Assembly: GCF_024519465.1 (NCBI RefSeq)
Contig: NZ_JALJRW010000007.1
Span: 62,001-126,000 of the forward strand
Length of the DNA stretch: 64,000 nucleotides
Direction of reading: 5' to 3'
DNA from: Stenotrophomonas sp. Ste86
Lineage (GTDB): Bacteria > Pseudomonadota > Gammaproteobacteria > Xanthomonadales > Xanthomonadaceae
Of the stretch, positions 27,978-36,825 are shown piece by piece. Both the position numbers and the translations under genes were made by a program. Below the pieces are notes generated by a model that saw nothing but the letters and a program-made list of their open reading frames with translations, was not told where the DNA came from and did no database searches. How positions within the stretch are numbered: position 1 is the first letter of the stretch; each line of letters begins with the position of its first letter.

Positions 27978-28568
27978 ATGGATCTCCACCTTCCCGACGC
28001 CCAGGTCCACTGGCACCGCCACTGGCTCCCCGCCACCGACGCCGACGCCCTGCAGCGCACCCTGCGCGAGGACGTGCCGTGGGAGATCCACCGCATCCGC
28101 ATGTTCGGGCGCCAGGTCGATTCGCCGCGGCTGAGCTGCTGGATGGGCGACCCGGCCGCGCGCTATCGCTATTCGGGCACCGACTTCGTGCCAGCGCCGT
28201 GGCATCCGGCGTTGCTGCCGCTGCGCGAGCGGCTGGCAGCGTTCTGCGGCACGGCTTTCAACAGCGTGCTGCTCAACCGCTACCGCGATGGCGACGATGG
28301 CATGGGCTGGCACAGTGACAACGAGCCCGAACTCGGGCCGACGCCCCTGATCGCCTCACTGAGCCTGGGCGCCGAGCGTCGTTTCCTGCTGCGGCGGCGC
28401 GAGGACCATGCGCGCAAGGCCGAGGTGACGCTGGGGCACGGCGACCTGCTGCTGATGGGCGGGCAGACCCAACGCCATTACCAGCATGCCCTGCCGAAAA
28501 GCGCGCGGCCGCTGGCCGAGCGCCTCAACCTCACCTTCCGCTGGATTGACGCAGCCGGGTCGGCATGA
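27978..28568 (+). CDS. alkB: AlkB-family 2-oxoglutarate/Fe(II) dioxygenase
   Basis: A protein of 196 residues resembling the ALKBH2/3-type branch of AlkB. It has the iron ligands in GMGWHSDNEPELG (HxD) and HYQHALPKS, and the 2-oxoglutarate-binding RLNLTFRW (RxNxTxR). The SLGAERRFLLRRR strand is also typical. It is expected to remove alkyl groups from damaged DNA or RNA bases by oxidation. Its 3' end overlaps the converging lipoprotein gene by 38 bp. Confidence 0.9.
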   Translation: MDLHLPDAQVHWHRHWLPATDADALQRTLREDVPWEIHRIRMFGRQVDSPRLSCWMGDPAARYRYSGTDFVPAPWHPALLPLRERLAAFCGTAFNSVLLNRYRDGDDGMGWHSDNEPELGPTPLIASLSLGAERRFLLRRREDHARKAEVTLGHGDLLLMGGQTQRHYQHALPKSARPLAERLNLTFRWIDAAGSA

Positions 28569-29205
28569 CCTGCGCCTGCTGGTAGTCGGCCTGGCCGGTC
28601 ACCAGCGTCCAGCCGACCAGCTCGGTGGTCAGGGTCTGCAGGCTCTGTTCGAACGCGCGCGCGACATCGGCGGTGGCGGTGCTCGGCACCGGCTGCTCCT
28701 GGCGGAACGTGCGGTCGGCCACCACCCTCTGGTCGACCACATGGATCAGTTTGGCGTTGACCTCGATCAGCGCGGCCGGCGTGGCCTGGCCGCGGTAATC
28801 GGCCTCGAAACGACGTACGTCCAGGGCCAGCTTGTAGTCGGCGCGGATGCCGGTGGTGGCCCGGGCGACGCCGGCGATGCGGCCGGAATCCTCGAAACCG
28901 CGCACCAGCGCGTCATCGAGCATGTCGGTGGCCGGCTGCGCCCAGCTCACGCCCTTGTACACCTCCAGCTCGGACGGCGAGGGGCGGACGTTGATGCGCG
29001 GGCTGTCGACCACGCGCGCGGCACTGGGCTTGACCACGATCAGCTGCCAGTCGACCTTCGGCCAGCCGGGATCGGCCTGGATGCGCACGATCGGCGAATA
29101 GATGGTCACCGCGCTGCGTTCATTGCTGCCCAGCAGCGAGCAGCCACCCAGGGCGGCGATCAGGGCGACCGGCAGGAGGAATCGGGGAAGGGTCGGGCGG
29201 CTCAT
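28531..29205 (-). CDS. ABC-type transport auxiliary lipoprotein (PqiC/DUF330 type)
   Basis: A lipoprotein of 224 residues with signal peptide and lipobox (IAALGGC, C22). The body carries family features IRIQADPGW-like strands, WQLIVVKPSAARVVDSPRI and DYKLALDVRRFEADY. Such proteins are the outer-membrane partner of Mce/MlaD lipid transporters. It is the last gene of a four-gene operon and overlaps mlaD-like gene by 4 bp at its start, and alkB by 38 bp at its end. Confidence 0.88.
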   Translation of the reverse strand: MSRPTLPRFLLPVALIAALGGCSLLGSNERSAVTIYSPIVRIQADPGWPKVDWQLIVVKPSAARVVDSPRINVRPSPSELEVYKGVSWAQPATDMLDDALVRGFEDSGRIAGVARATTGIRADYKLALDVRRFEADYRGQATPAALIEVNAKLIHVVDQRVVADRTFRQEQPVPSTATADVARAFEQSLQTLTTELVGWTLVTGQADYQQAQVMPTRLRQSSGR

Positions 29206-30128
29206 TTGGGTTCGAACTCCTTGGGCGCGTCACGGCCCAGCAGATAGCGTGCCGGGTTGTTGTCGAGGCGGTCGCTGACCCGGCGCAGGTCGCGGATCAG
29301 CCCGCGCAGCTCGGTCAGGGTCGGGCCCAGCTGGGCCAGGCCGTCATTGGCGAAGCTGTTGATCGCCGCGCGGTTCTCGCCGAGGATCGAATCGGCGTTG
29401 CCAGCGGCAGAATCCAGCTTGGACAGGGTGGTTTCCAGCTTGTCCAGGATCGGCGGCAGCTGCTGCACCAGGTTCTTGTCCAGGCGCTGGATGGTGCCGT
29501 TGGTGCTTTTCAGGGTGACATCCAGGCTGCGCGCGGCATCGCGCGCGCTGAGCAGCAGCGCCTGGGTGCCCTGGTCGCGGTCGGCCAGGCCGCCGCTGAT
29601 GGTCTCAAGGTTGGCCAACGTGGCGTTGATGCTGGCCACGTTGCGGTCGCTGAGCACCTGGTCCATGCGCTCGACGATGCGGTTGGCCACGTCGGTGATG
29701 TTCTGCAGCGCCGACGGGGTGGTCGGGATGATCGGGGCCGGGTCCTTGTTCACCGCGGTCAGCGCGGCGGACTGGGGCGTGCCGCCGCTGAGCTGGATGA
29801 TCGACGGCCCGGTCAGGCTGGTGATGGCCAGCTTGGCGCGGGTGTCGGTCTTGACCGGGGTATTGGAGTTCAGGCGGATCCGCGCGACCACCTGGCGCGG
29901 ATCGTCCGGCACCAGGTTCAGTTCGGTGATCGAGCCGACCGCGATGCCGTTGTACTGCACCGGGCTGCCGACCGACAGGCCGGTGACCGCCTCGCGGAAC
30001 ACCACCCGGTACTCGGTCCAGGTGCGGTCGGAGGAGTACTTGGCGGCCCACAGGCCGAAGGCCAGCAGCGCCAGTCCCACCACCAGGGTGAACGCGCCGA
30101 TCAGAACGTAATTGGCTTTGGTTTCCAT
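29202..30128 (-). CDS. MlaD/Mce family lipid-transport protein
   Basis: A protein of 308 residues. One N-terminal transmembrane helix (residues 8-28) is followed by an Mce domain (about residues 38-115) with VTGLSVGSPVQYNGIAVG and SLTGPSIIQLSGG. A long helical, coiled-coil-like tail runs from about residue 145 to 290, as in PqiB-like and single-Mce proteins that form a periplasmic ring and tunnel. It lies 3 bp after the ATPase gene and overlaps the lipoprotein gene. Confidence 0.92.
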   Translation of the reverse strand: METKANYVLIGAFTLVVGLALLAFGLWAAKYSSDRTWTEYRVVFREAVTGLSVGSPVQYNGIAVGSITELNLVPDDPRQVVARIRLNSNTPVKTDTRAKLAITSLTGPSIIQLSGGTPQSAALTAVNKDPAPIIPTTPSALQNITDVANRIVERMDQVLSDRNVASINATLANLETISGGLADRDQGTQALLLSARDAARSLDVTLKSTNGTIQRLDKNLVQQLPPILDKLETTLSKLDSAAGNADSILGENRAAINSFANDGLAQLGPTLTELRGLIRDLRRVSDRLDNNPARYLLGRDAPKEFEPK

Positions 30129-30131
30129 GGC

Positions 30132-30962
30132 TTACTCGCTCTCGTGCTTTGCATCGCGCGCAGCGCGCGCGCGTGGTCCGTGGAAATATTCCTGGATCCA
30201 CGGGTGGTCCAGTTGTTCGATCTCGTGCAACGGGGCATTGGCGATCACCTTCTGGTCGGCCAGCACCGCCACCCGGTCACAGATCGCATACAGCGTGTCC
30301 AGATCGTGTGTGATCAGCAGCACGGTCAGCCCCAGCGCTTCCTGCAGGGTCTTGATCAGCCGGTCGAAGGCGGCCGCGCCAATCGGGTCAAGGCCGGCGG
30401 TGGGCTCGTCCAGGAACAGCAGCGGCGGGTCCAGCGCCAGCGCACGGGCCAGGCCGGCGCGCTTGCGCATGCCGCCGGACAGCTGCGAGGGCAGCTTGTT
30501 GATCGCATCGGCGGGCAGCCCGGCCAGTTTCACCTTGAGCAGGGCCAGCTCGTAATGCCAGCGCTCGGGCAGTTCGCGGTGGTGTTCCTTCAGCGGCACC
30601 TGCACGTTCTCGCCTACGGTCAGCGAGGAGAACAGCGCGCCATCCTGGAACAGCACGCCGGTGTTGCGTTCGATATGCAGGCGGTTGTCCGGATTGTCCG
30701 AGCGCGCATCCACGCCCAGCACCTCGATCTGGCCCGCATCGGGAACGCGCAGGCCCAGGATGCTGCGCATCAGCACCGACTTGCCGGTACCCGAGCCACC
30801 GACCACGCCGAGAATTTCGCCGCGGCGCACGTCCAGGTCGAGGTTGTCATGCACGGTCTGCGCGCCGAAGCGGTTGGTCAGCCCGCGCACGCGGATGGCC
30901 AGACCCGCGTCGTCGCCGGTGGTGTCGTCGGTCGTGGCCAGGGCGGCGGTATCGGTGGCCAT
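30132..30962 (-). CDS. Mce/MlaF-type ABC transporter ATP-binding protein
   Basis: An ATPase of 276 residues. It has Walker A GGSGTGKSVLM, the Q-loop region GVLFQDGALFSSLTV, the signature LSGGMRKRAGLARAL, Walker B LLFLDEPTAGLDP and switch histidine ITHDLD. The LFSSLTV and RKRAGLARA segments are typical of MlaF-like proteins. It powers the MlaE-like permease encoded 3 bp upstream, moving lipids between the membranes. Confidence 0.95.
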   Translation of the reverse strand: MATDTAALATTDDTTGDDAGLAIRVRGLTNRFGAQTVHDNLDLDVRRGEILGVVGGSGTGKSVLMRSILGLRVPDAGQIEVLGVDARSDNPDNRLHIERNTGVLFQDGALFSSLTVGENVQVPLKEHHRELPERWHYELALLKVKLAGLPADAINKLPSQLSGGMRKRAGLARALALDPPLLFLDEPTAGLDPIGAAAFDRLIKTLQEALGLTVLLITHDLDTLYAICDRVAVLADQKVIANAPLHEIEQLDHPWIQEYFHGPRARAARDAKHESE

Positions 30963-30965
30963 CGC

Positions 30966-32078
30966 TTACCAGCCCATCTTCATGAACCACAACGCGGCGA
31001 ACGCGTCGAGGATGATCACCAGCGAAATGGCCTGCACCACGCTGGAGGTGGTGCGCTCACCGACCGACTGCGCGGTGCCTTCGACCTTCAGGCCTTCCAG
31101 GCAGCCGATCAGGCCGATCACCAGTGCGAACACCGGCGCCTTGGACAGCCCCACCAACATGTTGCGCACTTCCATGGTCTCGTGCATCCGCGCGATGTAC
31201 ATCTGCGGCGGGATGCCCAGGTCGAACGCACCCACGGTGATGCCACCGGCCAGGCCGGCCACCATCGCAATGAAGGTCAGCAGCGGCAGGGTGATCAACA
31301 GCGCAACCAGGCGCGGCAACACCAGCAGGTCGATCGGGTCCAGGCCGAGGGTGCGCATCGCGTCGATTTCCTCGCGCGCCTTCATCGCACCGATCTGCGC
31401 GGTGAAGGCGCTGGCGGTGCGCCCGGCCAGCACGATGGCGGTCAGCAGCACGGCGAACTCGCGCAGGAAGGCGATGTTGACCAGCTCAACTACATAAATT
31501 TCCGCGCCGAAGTCGCGCAGGATGGTCGAGCCGAGGAAGGCGATCACCGCACCGACCAGATACGACAGCAGCGCCACCAGCGGCACCGCGTCCAGCCCGA
31601 CCTGTTCCATCTGCGCCACCGTGGCGGTGAGACGGAAACGGCGCGGTTCCTTGATCAGGCGCGCGCCCTTGACCAGGTTCTCGCCGAGGAAACTGGCCAG
31701 CGCCACGATGTTGTGGCCCATCCCATGCACGCTGACGCCCAACCGCTCGAGCGCGGCCAGTACGCCGAAATCGCGTTTGGCGCGCGGACGGTCATCGGCG
31801 ACTTCTTCGATGGTGGAGACCAGTGCGCGGTGTTCGTCGCGGAAGCTGACCGCATGCTCGCCAAGGTCGGCGCGACGGGCCACCCGCAGCAATTGCAATA
31901 CCCCGGCGGAGTCGAGCACGGTGATGCCACTGGCATCGATGCCGGTCAGCCCGTCGGGAATGCCGCGCAGCACTTCGGCCGCGTCCAGCGCGGTGTGCAG
32001 GGTCCAGTGGCCGGAGAGCCGGACAAGTCCGGGATCCTGCGCGTCCTGTTCGAGATGGGGGGCTTGGCTTGGCGTCAT
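30966..32078 (-). CDS. MlaE-family lipid ABC transporter permease with N-terminal STAS-like domain
   Basis: A permease of 370 residues. Residues about 15-105 look like a STAS domain (VRLSGHWTLHTALDAAEVL, GIDASGITVLDSAGVLQLL), the role MlaB plays as a separate protein in E. coli. The rest is an MlaE domain with FLREFAVLLTAIVLAGRTAS, EEIDAMRTLGLDP and LEGLKVEGTAQSVG. The ATG at 32078 has AGGA six bases upstream; an ATG seven codons earlier is less likely. It starts the operon permease, ATPase, Mce protein, lipoprotein. Confidence 0.92.
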   Translation of the reverse strand: MTPSQAPHLEQDAQDPGLVRLSGHWTLHTALDAAEVLRGIPDGLTGIDASGITVLDSAGVLQLLRVARRADLGEHAVSFRDEHRALVSTIEEVADDRPRAKRDFGVLAALERLGVSVHGMGHNIVALASFLGENLVKGARLIKEPRRFRLTATVAQMEQVGLDAVPLVALLSYLVGAVIAFLGSTILRDFGAEIYVVELVNIAFLREFAVLLTAIVLAGRTASAFTAQIGAMKAREEIDAMRTLGLDPIDLLVLPRLVALLITLPLLTFIAMVAGLAGGITVGAFDLGIPPQMYIARMHETMEVRNMLVGLSKAPVFALVIGLIGCLEGLKVEGTAQSVGERTTSSVVQAISLVIILDAFAALWFMKMGW

Positions 32079-32180
32079 GGGGCGTCCTGCGCGCAGCATA
32101 CCTTGTCCGTGTCCACACCAAGTGTGTGCGCTGCGACATGATTGTTCAGCCGGGGCGGCCTTCGGGTAATACTACGAAGC

Positions 32181-33440
32181 ATGTCTGCCGATACCGCCCC
32201 CCTTCCCACCCCCCAGGCCACCTATGCGCAGCGCGTTGCGTTCGTGTGCGAGATGGCCGGGCGCCTGCACAGTTACGGCACCACCGCGCAGCGGCTGGAG
32301 GCAGCGGTGGTCGCGCTGGCGCAGCGGCTGGACCTGGACTGCGAGCCGTGGTCGAACCCGACCGGGCTGATCCTGAGTTTCAGCGATCCGACCAAGGCGA
32401 TCGGCTCGTCGGATATCACCCGCGTGATCCGCCTGGCGCCGGGTGAAAACGACCTGCATAAACTCAGCATCGCCGACCAGATCACCGATGCGGTGGCCAA
32501 CGGCACCATGAGCATTGCCCAGGGCCATACGGCGTTGCGGCCGCTGGACAAGGATCCGGGCCGGCGCGGCAAGATCCGCATGATCCTGTCCTACAGCCTG
32601 GGCGCGGCTGGCGTGGCCGGGCTGTGGAAACTGCCGTGGCTGGATATCGCCACGGCCGGGATGATCGGGCTGCTGATCGGGGTCATGACGCTGTATACCG
32701 ATCGTCGCCCGGCCAGCCGCGAGGCCAGCGAGGCGCTGGCGGCACTGGTGGCCGGTACGGTGGCGGCGCTGGTGGCCTCGTTCCTGGGGCCACTGAATCT
32801 CAATACGGTCATCATCGCCTCGCTGGTGGTGATGCTGCCGGGGATGTCGCTGACCAATGCGGTCAATGAGCTGGCGAGCCAGCACTGGGTGTCGGGAACG
32901 GCGCGGTTTGCCGGGGCGATCACCACGATCCTGAAACTGACGGTGGGCGCGGTGATCGCGGTGACGCTGTCGGGGATCATCGGGCTGGAGCCGCACGTGC
33001 GGGCGTCGCGGCCGCAGGCCGACTGGGTGGAATGGAGCGCGTTGCTGGTGGCCGCGTTCGCCTTCGCGATGCTGTTCAAGGCCAACCGCCGTGATTATCC
33101 GTGGGTGATGGCGGCCTCGGTGGCCGGGTATGCGATTTCCAAATTCGCCGGTCAGGCGTGGGGGCTGCCGGCGGGCATTTTCATGTCGGCGATGTTGATG
33201 ACTGCTGCGGGCAATCTGTTCGGTCGTCTGGCACAGCGCCCGGGCGCAATCATCCGCCTGCCGGGCATCATCATGCTGGTGCCCGGCAGCACCAGTCTGC
33301 GCGGGGTGCTCACGCTCGTGCAGCAGCAGGACATGAGTGCCGGGCAGACGGTGTTGATGACCGTGCTCAACGTGGTGATGGCGCTGGTGGCCGGGTTGCT
33401 GTTTGGCAATCTGTTGATTCCGGCGCGGAAGAATCTCTGA
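32181..33440 (+). CDS. ThrE-family threonine/serine exporter
   Basis: A membrane protein of 419 residues. The N-terminal DUF1212 half includes AGRLHSYGTTAQRLEAAVVAL and the fold typical of ThrE, and the C-terminal DUF3815-like half includes AISKFAGQAWGLPAGIFMSA and IIMLVPGSTSLRGV. About ten helices are visible. Relatives export threonine and serine. The ATG at 32181 (MSADTAP) was preferred to a start 13 codons earlier, which adds a non-conserved extension. It is divergent from the lipid transporter operon. Confidence 0.88.
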   Translation: MSADTAPLPTPQATYAQRVAFVCEMAGRLHSYGTTAQRLEAAVVALAQRLDLDCEPWSNPTGLILSFSDPTKAIGSSDITRVIRLAPGENDLHKLSIADQITDAVANGTMSIAQGHTALRPLDKDPGRRGKIRMILSYSLGAAGVAGLWKLPWLDIATAGMIGLLIGVMTLYTDRRPASREASEALAALVAGTVAALVASFLGPLNLNTVIIASLVVMLPGMSLTNAVNELASQHWVSGTARFAGAITTILKLTVGAVIAVTLSGIIGLEPHVRASRPQADWVEWSALLVAAFAFAMLFKANRRDYPWVMAASVAGYAISKFAGQAWGLPAGIFMSAMLMTAAGNLFGRLAQRPGAIIRLPGIIMLVPGSTSLRGVLTLVQQQDMSAGQTVLMTVLNVVMALVAGLLFGNLLIPARKNL

Positions 33441-33524
33441 GGGGTAGTGGCGTTTGGCGTTTCTTGCAGAAGCGTCAAAGCGCAGTGCCGCTTGTCCCTT
33501 GGCTGGGCGGGGATGTGCAGGTTC

Positions 33525-33590
33525 GCGGGACGCGCCGTAAACCCATCCATGGGCGCTCGTGTACGGCATCCCTGCCGCACACGGTCCCGC
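33525..33590 (+). repeat. Xanthomonad intergenic palindromic repeat, copy 1
   Basis: An element with outer arms GCGGGAC / GTCCCGC and a core starting GACGCGCCGTAAACCCATCC, with an inner hairpin around GGCATCCCTGCC. Its 58-bp core matches the copy at 47354-47411 at 50 of 58 positions (counted by eye). Copy 2 lies inverted 117 bp away. Confidence 0.8.
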
Positions 33591-33706
33591 AAACCCACAC
33601 ATCCCCGCCCTCCACAGTGGGTCGGGGGCCATGGAAAAGACAGGGGCGAAAAAGCGCTTGGTGGCCGCTTTTCGTTGCGCACCAGCACACTGTCAAAGTG
33701 TGGGTG

Positions 33707-33795
33707 CGGGTGGGTTGGCGGGACCCTCAAGCCGCATGGATGCGGCTTGGGAGCCTACACGGACGTATTTACGGCGTGTCCCGCCAACCCACCCG
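33707..33795 (-). repeat. Xanthomonad intergenic palindromic repeat, copy 2 (long perfect arms)
   Basis: Perfect 18-bp inverted arms (CGGGTGGGTTGGCGGGAC at 33707-33724 and its complement at 33778-33795) enclose an inner hairpin AGCCGCAT / ATGCGGCT. Read on the minus strand the core begins GACACGCCGTAAA and has GGCTC and GCATCCATGCGG, as in copies 1 and 3. Confidence 0.8.
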
Positions 33796-33875
33796 TACCC
33801 GCCCAAGCCGGCAGGGGAAAGCACGCGCCAGTCGTTGATCCTGCAATGCTCTGGCAACTGTCGTTCGCGCAGCCC

Positions 33876-33907
33876 AAAAAAAACGCCGGCATCGCAGCCG
33901 GCGTTTT
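33876..33907 (-). terminator. Terminator of the H-NS-like gene
   Basis: On the minus strand AAAACGCCGGC, a six-base loop, and GCCGGCGTTT form a stem followed by a run of eight T residues. It lies about 32 bp after the stop codon. Confidence 0.92.
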
Positions 33908-33938
33908 CCGTTTCAGTTTCCGATGAAACCGGAAACCA

Positions 33939-34313
33939 TTACTTCTTGATCAGGAACTCTTCGACCTTCTTGCCCTTGGTGGTCAGCGCGGCCAGCCAGC
34001 GCGGCTGCTTGCCACGGCCGGTCCAGGTTTCCTTCGGGTTGGCCGGGTTGCGGTATTTCGGTGCCACCTTGCCCAGCTTGCGCACGGCCTTCTTGGCCGG
34101 GGCCTTGGTCGCCTTGGCGGCGCGGCCGCGGGCCGGGGCGGCGCCACCGAACACTTCCTCGATCGAATAACCGTGCGCCTTGGCCAGCTTGGTCAGCTGG
34201 GTACGCACCTTGGTCACCGCCGGGCGCTTGGCCACGATGGTCTGTTGTTTCTTGGCGTTCTTGATCAGGGCGCCCAGCTCTTTGGCGGACAGGCCACTCA
34301 GGTCAATGCTCAT
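33939..34313 (-). CDS. H-NS-family nucleoid-associated protein
   Basis: A small basic protein of 124 residues. The N-terminus (SIDLSGLSAKELGALIKNAKKQ) is the oligomerisation helix seen in xanthomonad H-NS-like proteins. A lysine/alanine-rich linker (residues about 60-80) leads to the C-terminal DNA-binding motif YRNPANPKETWTGRGKQPRW. It should bind AT-rich DNA and silence acquired genes. The ATG at 34313 has GGAG six bases upstream. It has its own strong terminator. Confidence 0.93.
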   Translation of the reverse strand: MSIDLSGLSAKELGALIKNAKKQQTIVAKRPAVTKVRTQLTKLAKAHGYSIEEVFGGAAPARGRAAKATKAPAKKAVRKLGKVAPKYRNPANPKETWTGRGKQPRWLAALTTKGKKVEEFLIKK

Positions 34314-34426
34314 CAACTGCTCCGGAATCTAATTAAGGACGGGGTCGGCCAGTCCTTGGCTTGCGCGACAGCATACATATCCGGCGGGATGCTGCACAGA
34401 GTTAACCGGCATATTCAATCGTCCGG

Positions 34427-34460
34427 GCAAAAAGAAAAGCCGGGATATTCCCCCGGCTCT
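34427..34460 (-). terminator. Terminator of proS
   Basis: On the minus strand AGCCGGG and CCCGGCT form a 7-bp stem with a seven-base loop, followed by TTTCTTTTT. It starts about 20 bp after the proS stop codon. Confidence 0.85.
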
Positions 34461-34480
34461 CTTTGTGCTGCTGTTTTCGA

Positions 34481-36172
34481 TCAACCCGTCAGGCGCGCGA
34501 GCAGGGCATCGCGGTCCAGGCTCTCGGCCTCGCTTGCGCTGCGCGACCCGTACTCGTAGGTGCCGGCAGCCAGGCCGCGTTCGGATACCACCACCCGGTG
34601 CGGCACGCCGATCAGTTCCATGTCCGCAAACATCTGCCCCGGACGCAGGCCGCGGTCGTCCAGCGCCGCATCCAGCCCGGCGGCCTGCAACTGCGCCAGC
34701 AGCTCGGCTGCGGCGGTGGCCACCGCTTCGTCCTGCTTGGGGTTGATGATGCACACCACCACCTGCCACGGTGCCATCGCCGCCGGCCAGATGATGCCGG
34801 CCTCGTCGTGGTTCTGCTCGATCGCGGCCGCGACGATGCGCGAGATGCCGATGCCGTAGCAGCCCATCGCCATCACCGCCGCCTTGCCGTTCTCATCCAG
34901 CACGGTGGCCTTGAGCGCCTGTGCATACTGACGGCCGAGCTGGAACACGTGGCCCACTTCGATGCCGCGTGCGATTTTCAGCTCACCGCCGTCGGCGGCG
35001 CGGTCGCCTTCCTTCGCATTGCGGATATCGGCCACTTCCGGCTCGGGCAGGTCGCGGCCCCAGTTGACGCCGGCGATGTGGAAGCCGGTCTCGTTGGCGC
35101 CGATCACGAAGTCGGCCAGCGCCGCGACATCGCGGTCGGCGACGATGCGGATCGGCTGGGCCGGGTTGAGCGGGCCCAGGAAGCCCGGCTCGCTGCCCAG
35201 GTGCGCCGCGATCTCCGCCTCGCCCGCCATGCGGTAGCCCTGCAGACCGGCGACCTTGCCCAGCTTGATTTCGTTGACCTCATGGTCGCCGCGCACCAGC
35301 GCCAGCACGAAACCGCCTTCGCTCATGATCGCGATCGATTTCACGGTGCGCTCCAGGCCCAGCCCAAGCAGCGCCGCAACAGCTTCGCAGGTCTTCTGGG
35401 TGGGCGTTTCAACCTTGCGCTGTGCTTCGCTGGCCGCCGGACGCGCGCCGGGGGCGGCGGCGATCGCCGCTTCCATGTTGGCTGCGTATTCCGAGCCGGT
35501 GGAGAACACCAGCGCGTCTTCGCCGGAATCGGCGATCACGTGGAATTCCTGCGAGGCATCGCCACCGATCGCGCCCGAGTCGGCCTGCACCATGCGGAAG
35601 TCCAGGCCCAGGCGGGTGAAGATGCGGCTGTAGGCCGCCTTCATGTTCTCGTACTCGCGCACCAGGCAGTCATCGTGCAGGTGGAAGGAGTAGGCGTCCT
35701 TCATCAGGAACTCGCGCGAACGCATCACCCCGAAGCGCGGTCGGATTTCATCGCGGAACTTGGTCTGGATCTGGAAGAAATTGACCGGCAGCTGCTTGTA
35801 GCTGGACAGCTCCTGGCGCGCGAAATCGGCCGCAGCCTCTTCGGCGGTGGGGCTGTAGCAGAACACCTGCTCCTTGCGGTCCTTGATCTTCAGCAGCTGC
35901 GGACCGAACTTCTCCCAACGCCCGGTGGCTTCCCACAGTTCCTTGGGCTGGATGGTCGGGATCTGGAATTCGATCGCGCCGGCCCGTTCCATTTCCTCGC
36001 GCACGATGCGCTCGACCTTGCGCAGCACGCGCAGGCCCAGCGGCGACCAGGTGTACAGCCCCGAGGCCAGCTTGCGGATCATGCCCGCGCGCAGCATCAA
36101 GCGGTGGCTGGTGAGCTCCGCGTCGCTGGGGGTTTCCTTGGTGGTGTGCAGGTGGAACTGGGAGAGGCGCAT
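34481..36172 (-). CDS. proS: Prolyl-tRNA synthetase
   Basis: A class II aminoacyl-tRNA synthetase of 563 residues, the bacterial-type length. The N-terminal region has [20 protein letters not shown] and [11 protein letters not shown] (motif 1), and [25 protein letters not shown] (motif 2 area, shown for position). The inserted editing domain lies at about residues 220-390, and motif 3 is in [23 protein letters not shown]. The C-terminal anticodon-binding domain ends at residue 563. It stands as a single gene with its own terminator. Confidence 0.97.
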   Translation of the reverse strand: MRLSQFHLHTTKETPSDAELTSHRLMLRAGMIRKLASGLYTWSPLGLRVLRKVERIVREEMERAGAIEFQIPTIQPKELWEATGRWEKFGPQLLKIKDRKEQVFCYSPTAEEAAADFARQELSSYKQLPVNFFQIQTKFRDEIRPRFGVMRSREFLMKDAYSFHLHDDCLVREYENMKAAYSRIFTRLGLDFRMVQADSGAIGGDASQEFHVIADSGEDALVFSTGSEYAANMEAAIAAAPGARPAASEAQRKVETPTQKTCEAVAALLGLGLERTVKSIAIMSEGGFVLALVRGDHEVNEIKLGKVAGLQGYRMAGEAEIAAHLGSEPGFLGPLNPAQPIRIVADRDVAALADFVIGANETGFHIAGVNWGRDLPEPEVADIRNAKEGDRAADGGELKIARGIEVGHVFQLGRQYAQALKATVLDENGKAAVMAMGCYGIGISRIVAAAIEQNHDEAGIIWPAAMAPWQVVVCIINPKQDEAVATAAAELLAQLQAAGLDAALDDRGLRPGQMFADMELIGVPHRVVVSERGLAAGTYEYGSRSASEAESLDRDALLARLTG

Positions 36173-36284
36173 CGTCGGCTTCGCTGAACGGCAGAAGTCG
36201 ATATTCTGCCAGCCCAGCCGCTCCCCTGCCCATCACGGCTGCGGCGTAGGCCGCAGGGGCCCGCCGAGCCGGGGTTGGCGTGAC

Positions 36285-36665
36285 TCAGCCGGCCGGCTTG
36301 CAGTACGCCTTGATGGCCGCGTCCGCCAGGTTCTTCTGCGCGCCGCGCTGTTCGTCGGTGAGGGCGGTGTCGGCCTTGCCGTCGCCGTTGGTGTCCTGCA
36401 TGACCGCGCCCTTGCCGTTGAGCAGGGTCAGGTTGCTGCGCGCGGTAATGCACTCGCTGGATTCGGCCGGCGCCGCCGCCGCCGGGGCCGCGCGGGCGAC
36501 CGGATCACGGCCCTCGACCTGGCGCGATTCGTACTTCTGCCCGGTCGGGGCCTTCTCCGAATACTGGGTGACGCCGTTGGCATCCTTCCACTTGTAGACG
36601 GTCCCGGCACTGGCCGAGGCACTGGCGAGCAGCAGCAGGCAGCACACAGAGGGCAGGGCACGCAT
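36285..36665 (-). CDS. DUF4124-domain secreted protein
   Basis: A protein of 126 residues. It begins with a signal peptide (MRALPSVCCLLLLASASASA) and continues directly into a DUF4124 segment: GTVYKWKDANGVTQYSEKAP. The remaining half is alanine-rich and then contains DTNGDGKADTALTDEQ. DUF4124 proteins are common periplasmic proteins of unknown function in proteobacteria. The ATG at 36665 is the start that gives a clean signal peptide; the 49-codon extension upstream is arginine- and proline-rich and not credible. Confidence 0.88.
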   Translation of the reverse strand: MRALPSVCCLLLLASASASAGTVYKWKDANGVTQYSEKAPTGQKYESRQVEGRDPVARAAPAAAAPAESSECITARSNLTLLNGKGAVMQDTNGDGKADTALTDEQRGAQKNLADAAIKAYCKPAG

Positions 36666-36825
36666 GGCAACTCCGGCATCAAGGTCAGGGCGCCGATTGC
36701 AGCATCCTGGCCCGGCGCTGGCAAGCCGGCGGCGACAGGCGGGAGGCCGGGCGGTGGCAGCGGTCGCCGGGGCGGCCGGCGGCCGGGCCGCCCCAAAGCC
36801 CGCCACACCCACTAAACTGGCCGGT

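Larger units (their letters stand above)
33441..33938. other. 498-bp convergent intergenic region with two palindromic repeats
   Basis: This gap between the ThrE-like gene and the H-NS-like gene holds no credible gene. It contains two copies of an intergenic repeat in opposite orientation (33525-33590 and 33707-33795) and the terminator of the H-NS-like gene. The open frames seen here run through the repeats and are not supported. Confidence 0.75.

Noticed and set aside
33441..33938. Small coding frames or an ncRNA in the 498-bp gap
   Set aside because: All frames run through the palindromic repeats; no start with a ribosome binding site or known RNA fold was seen.
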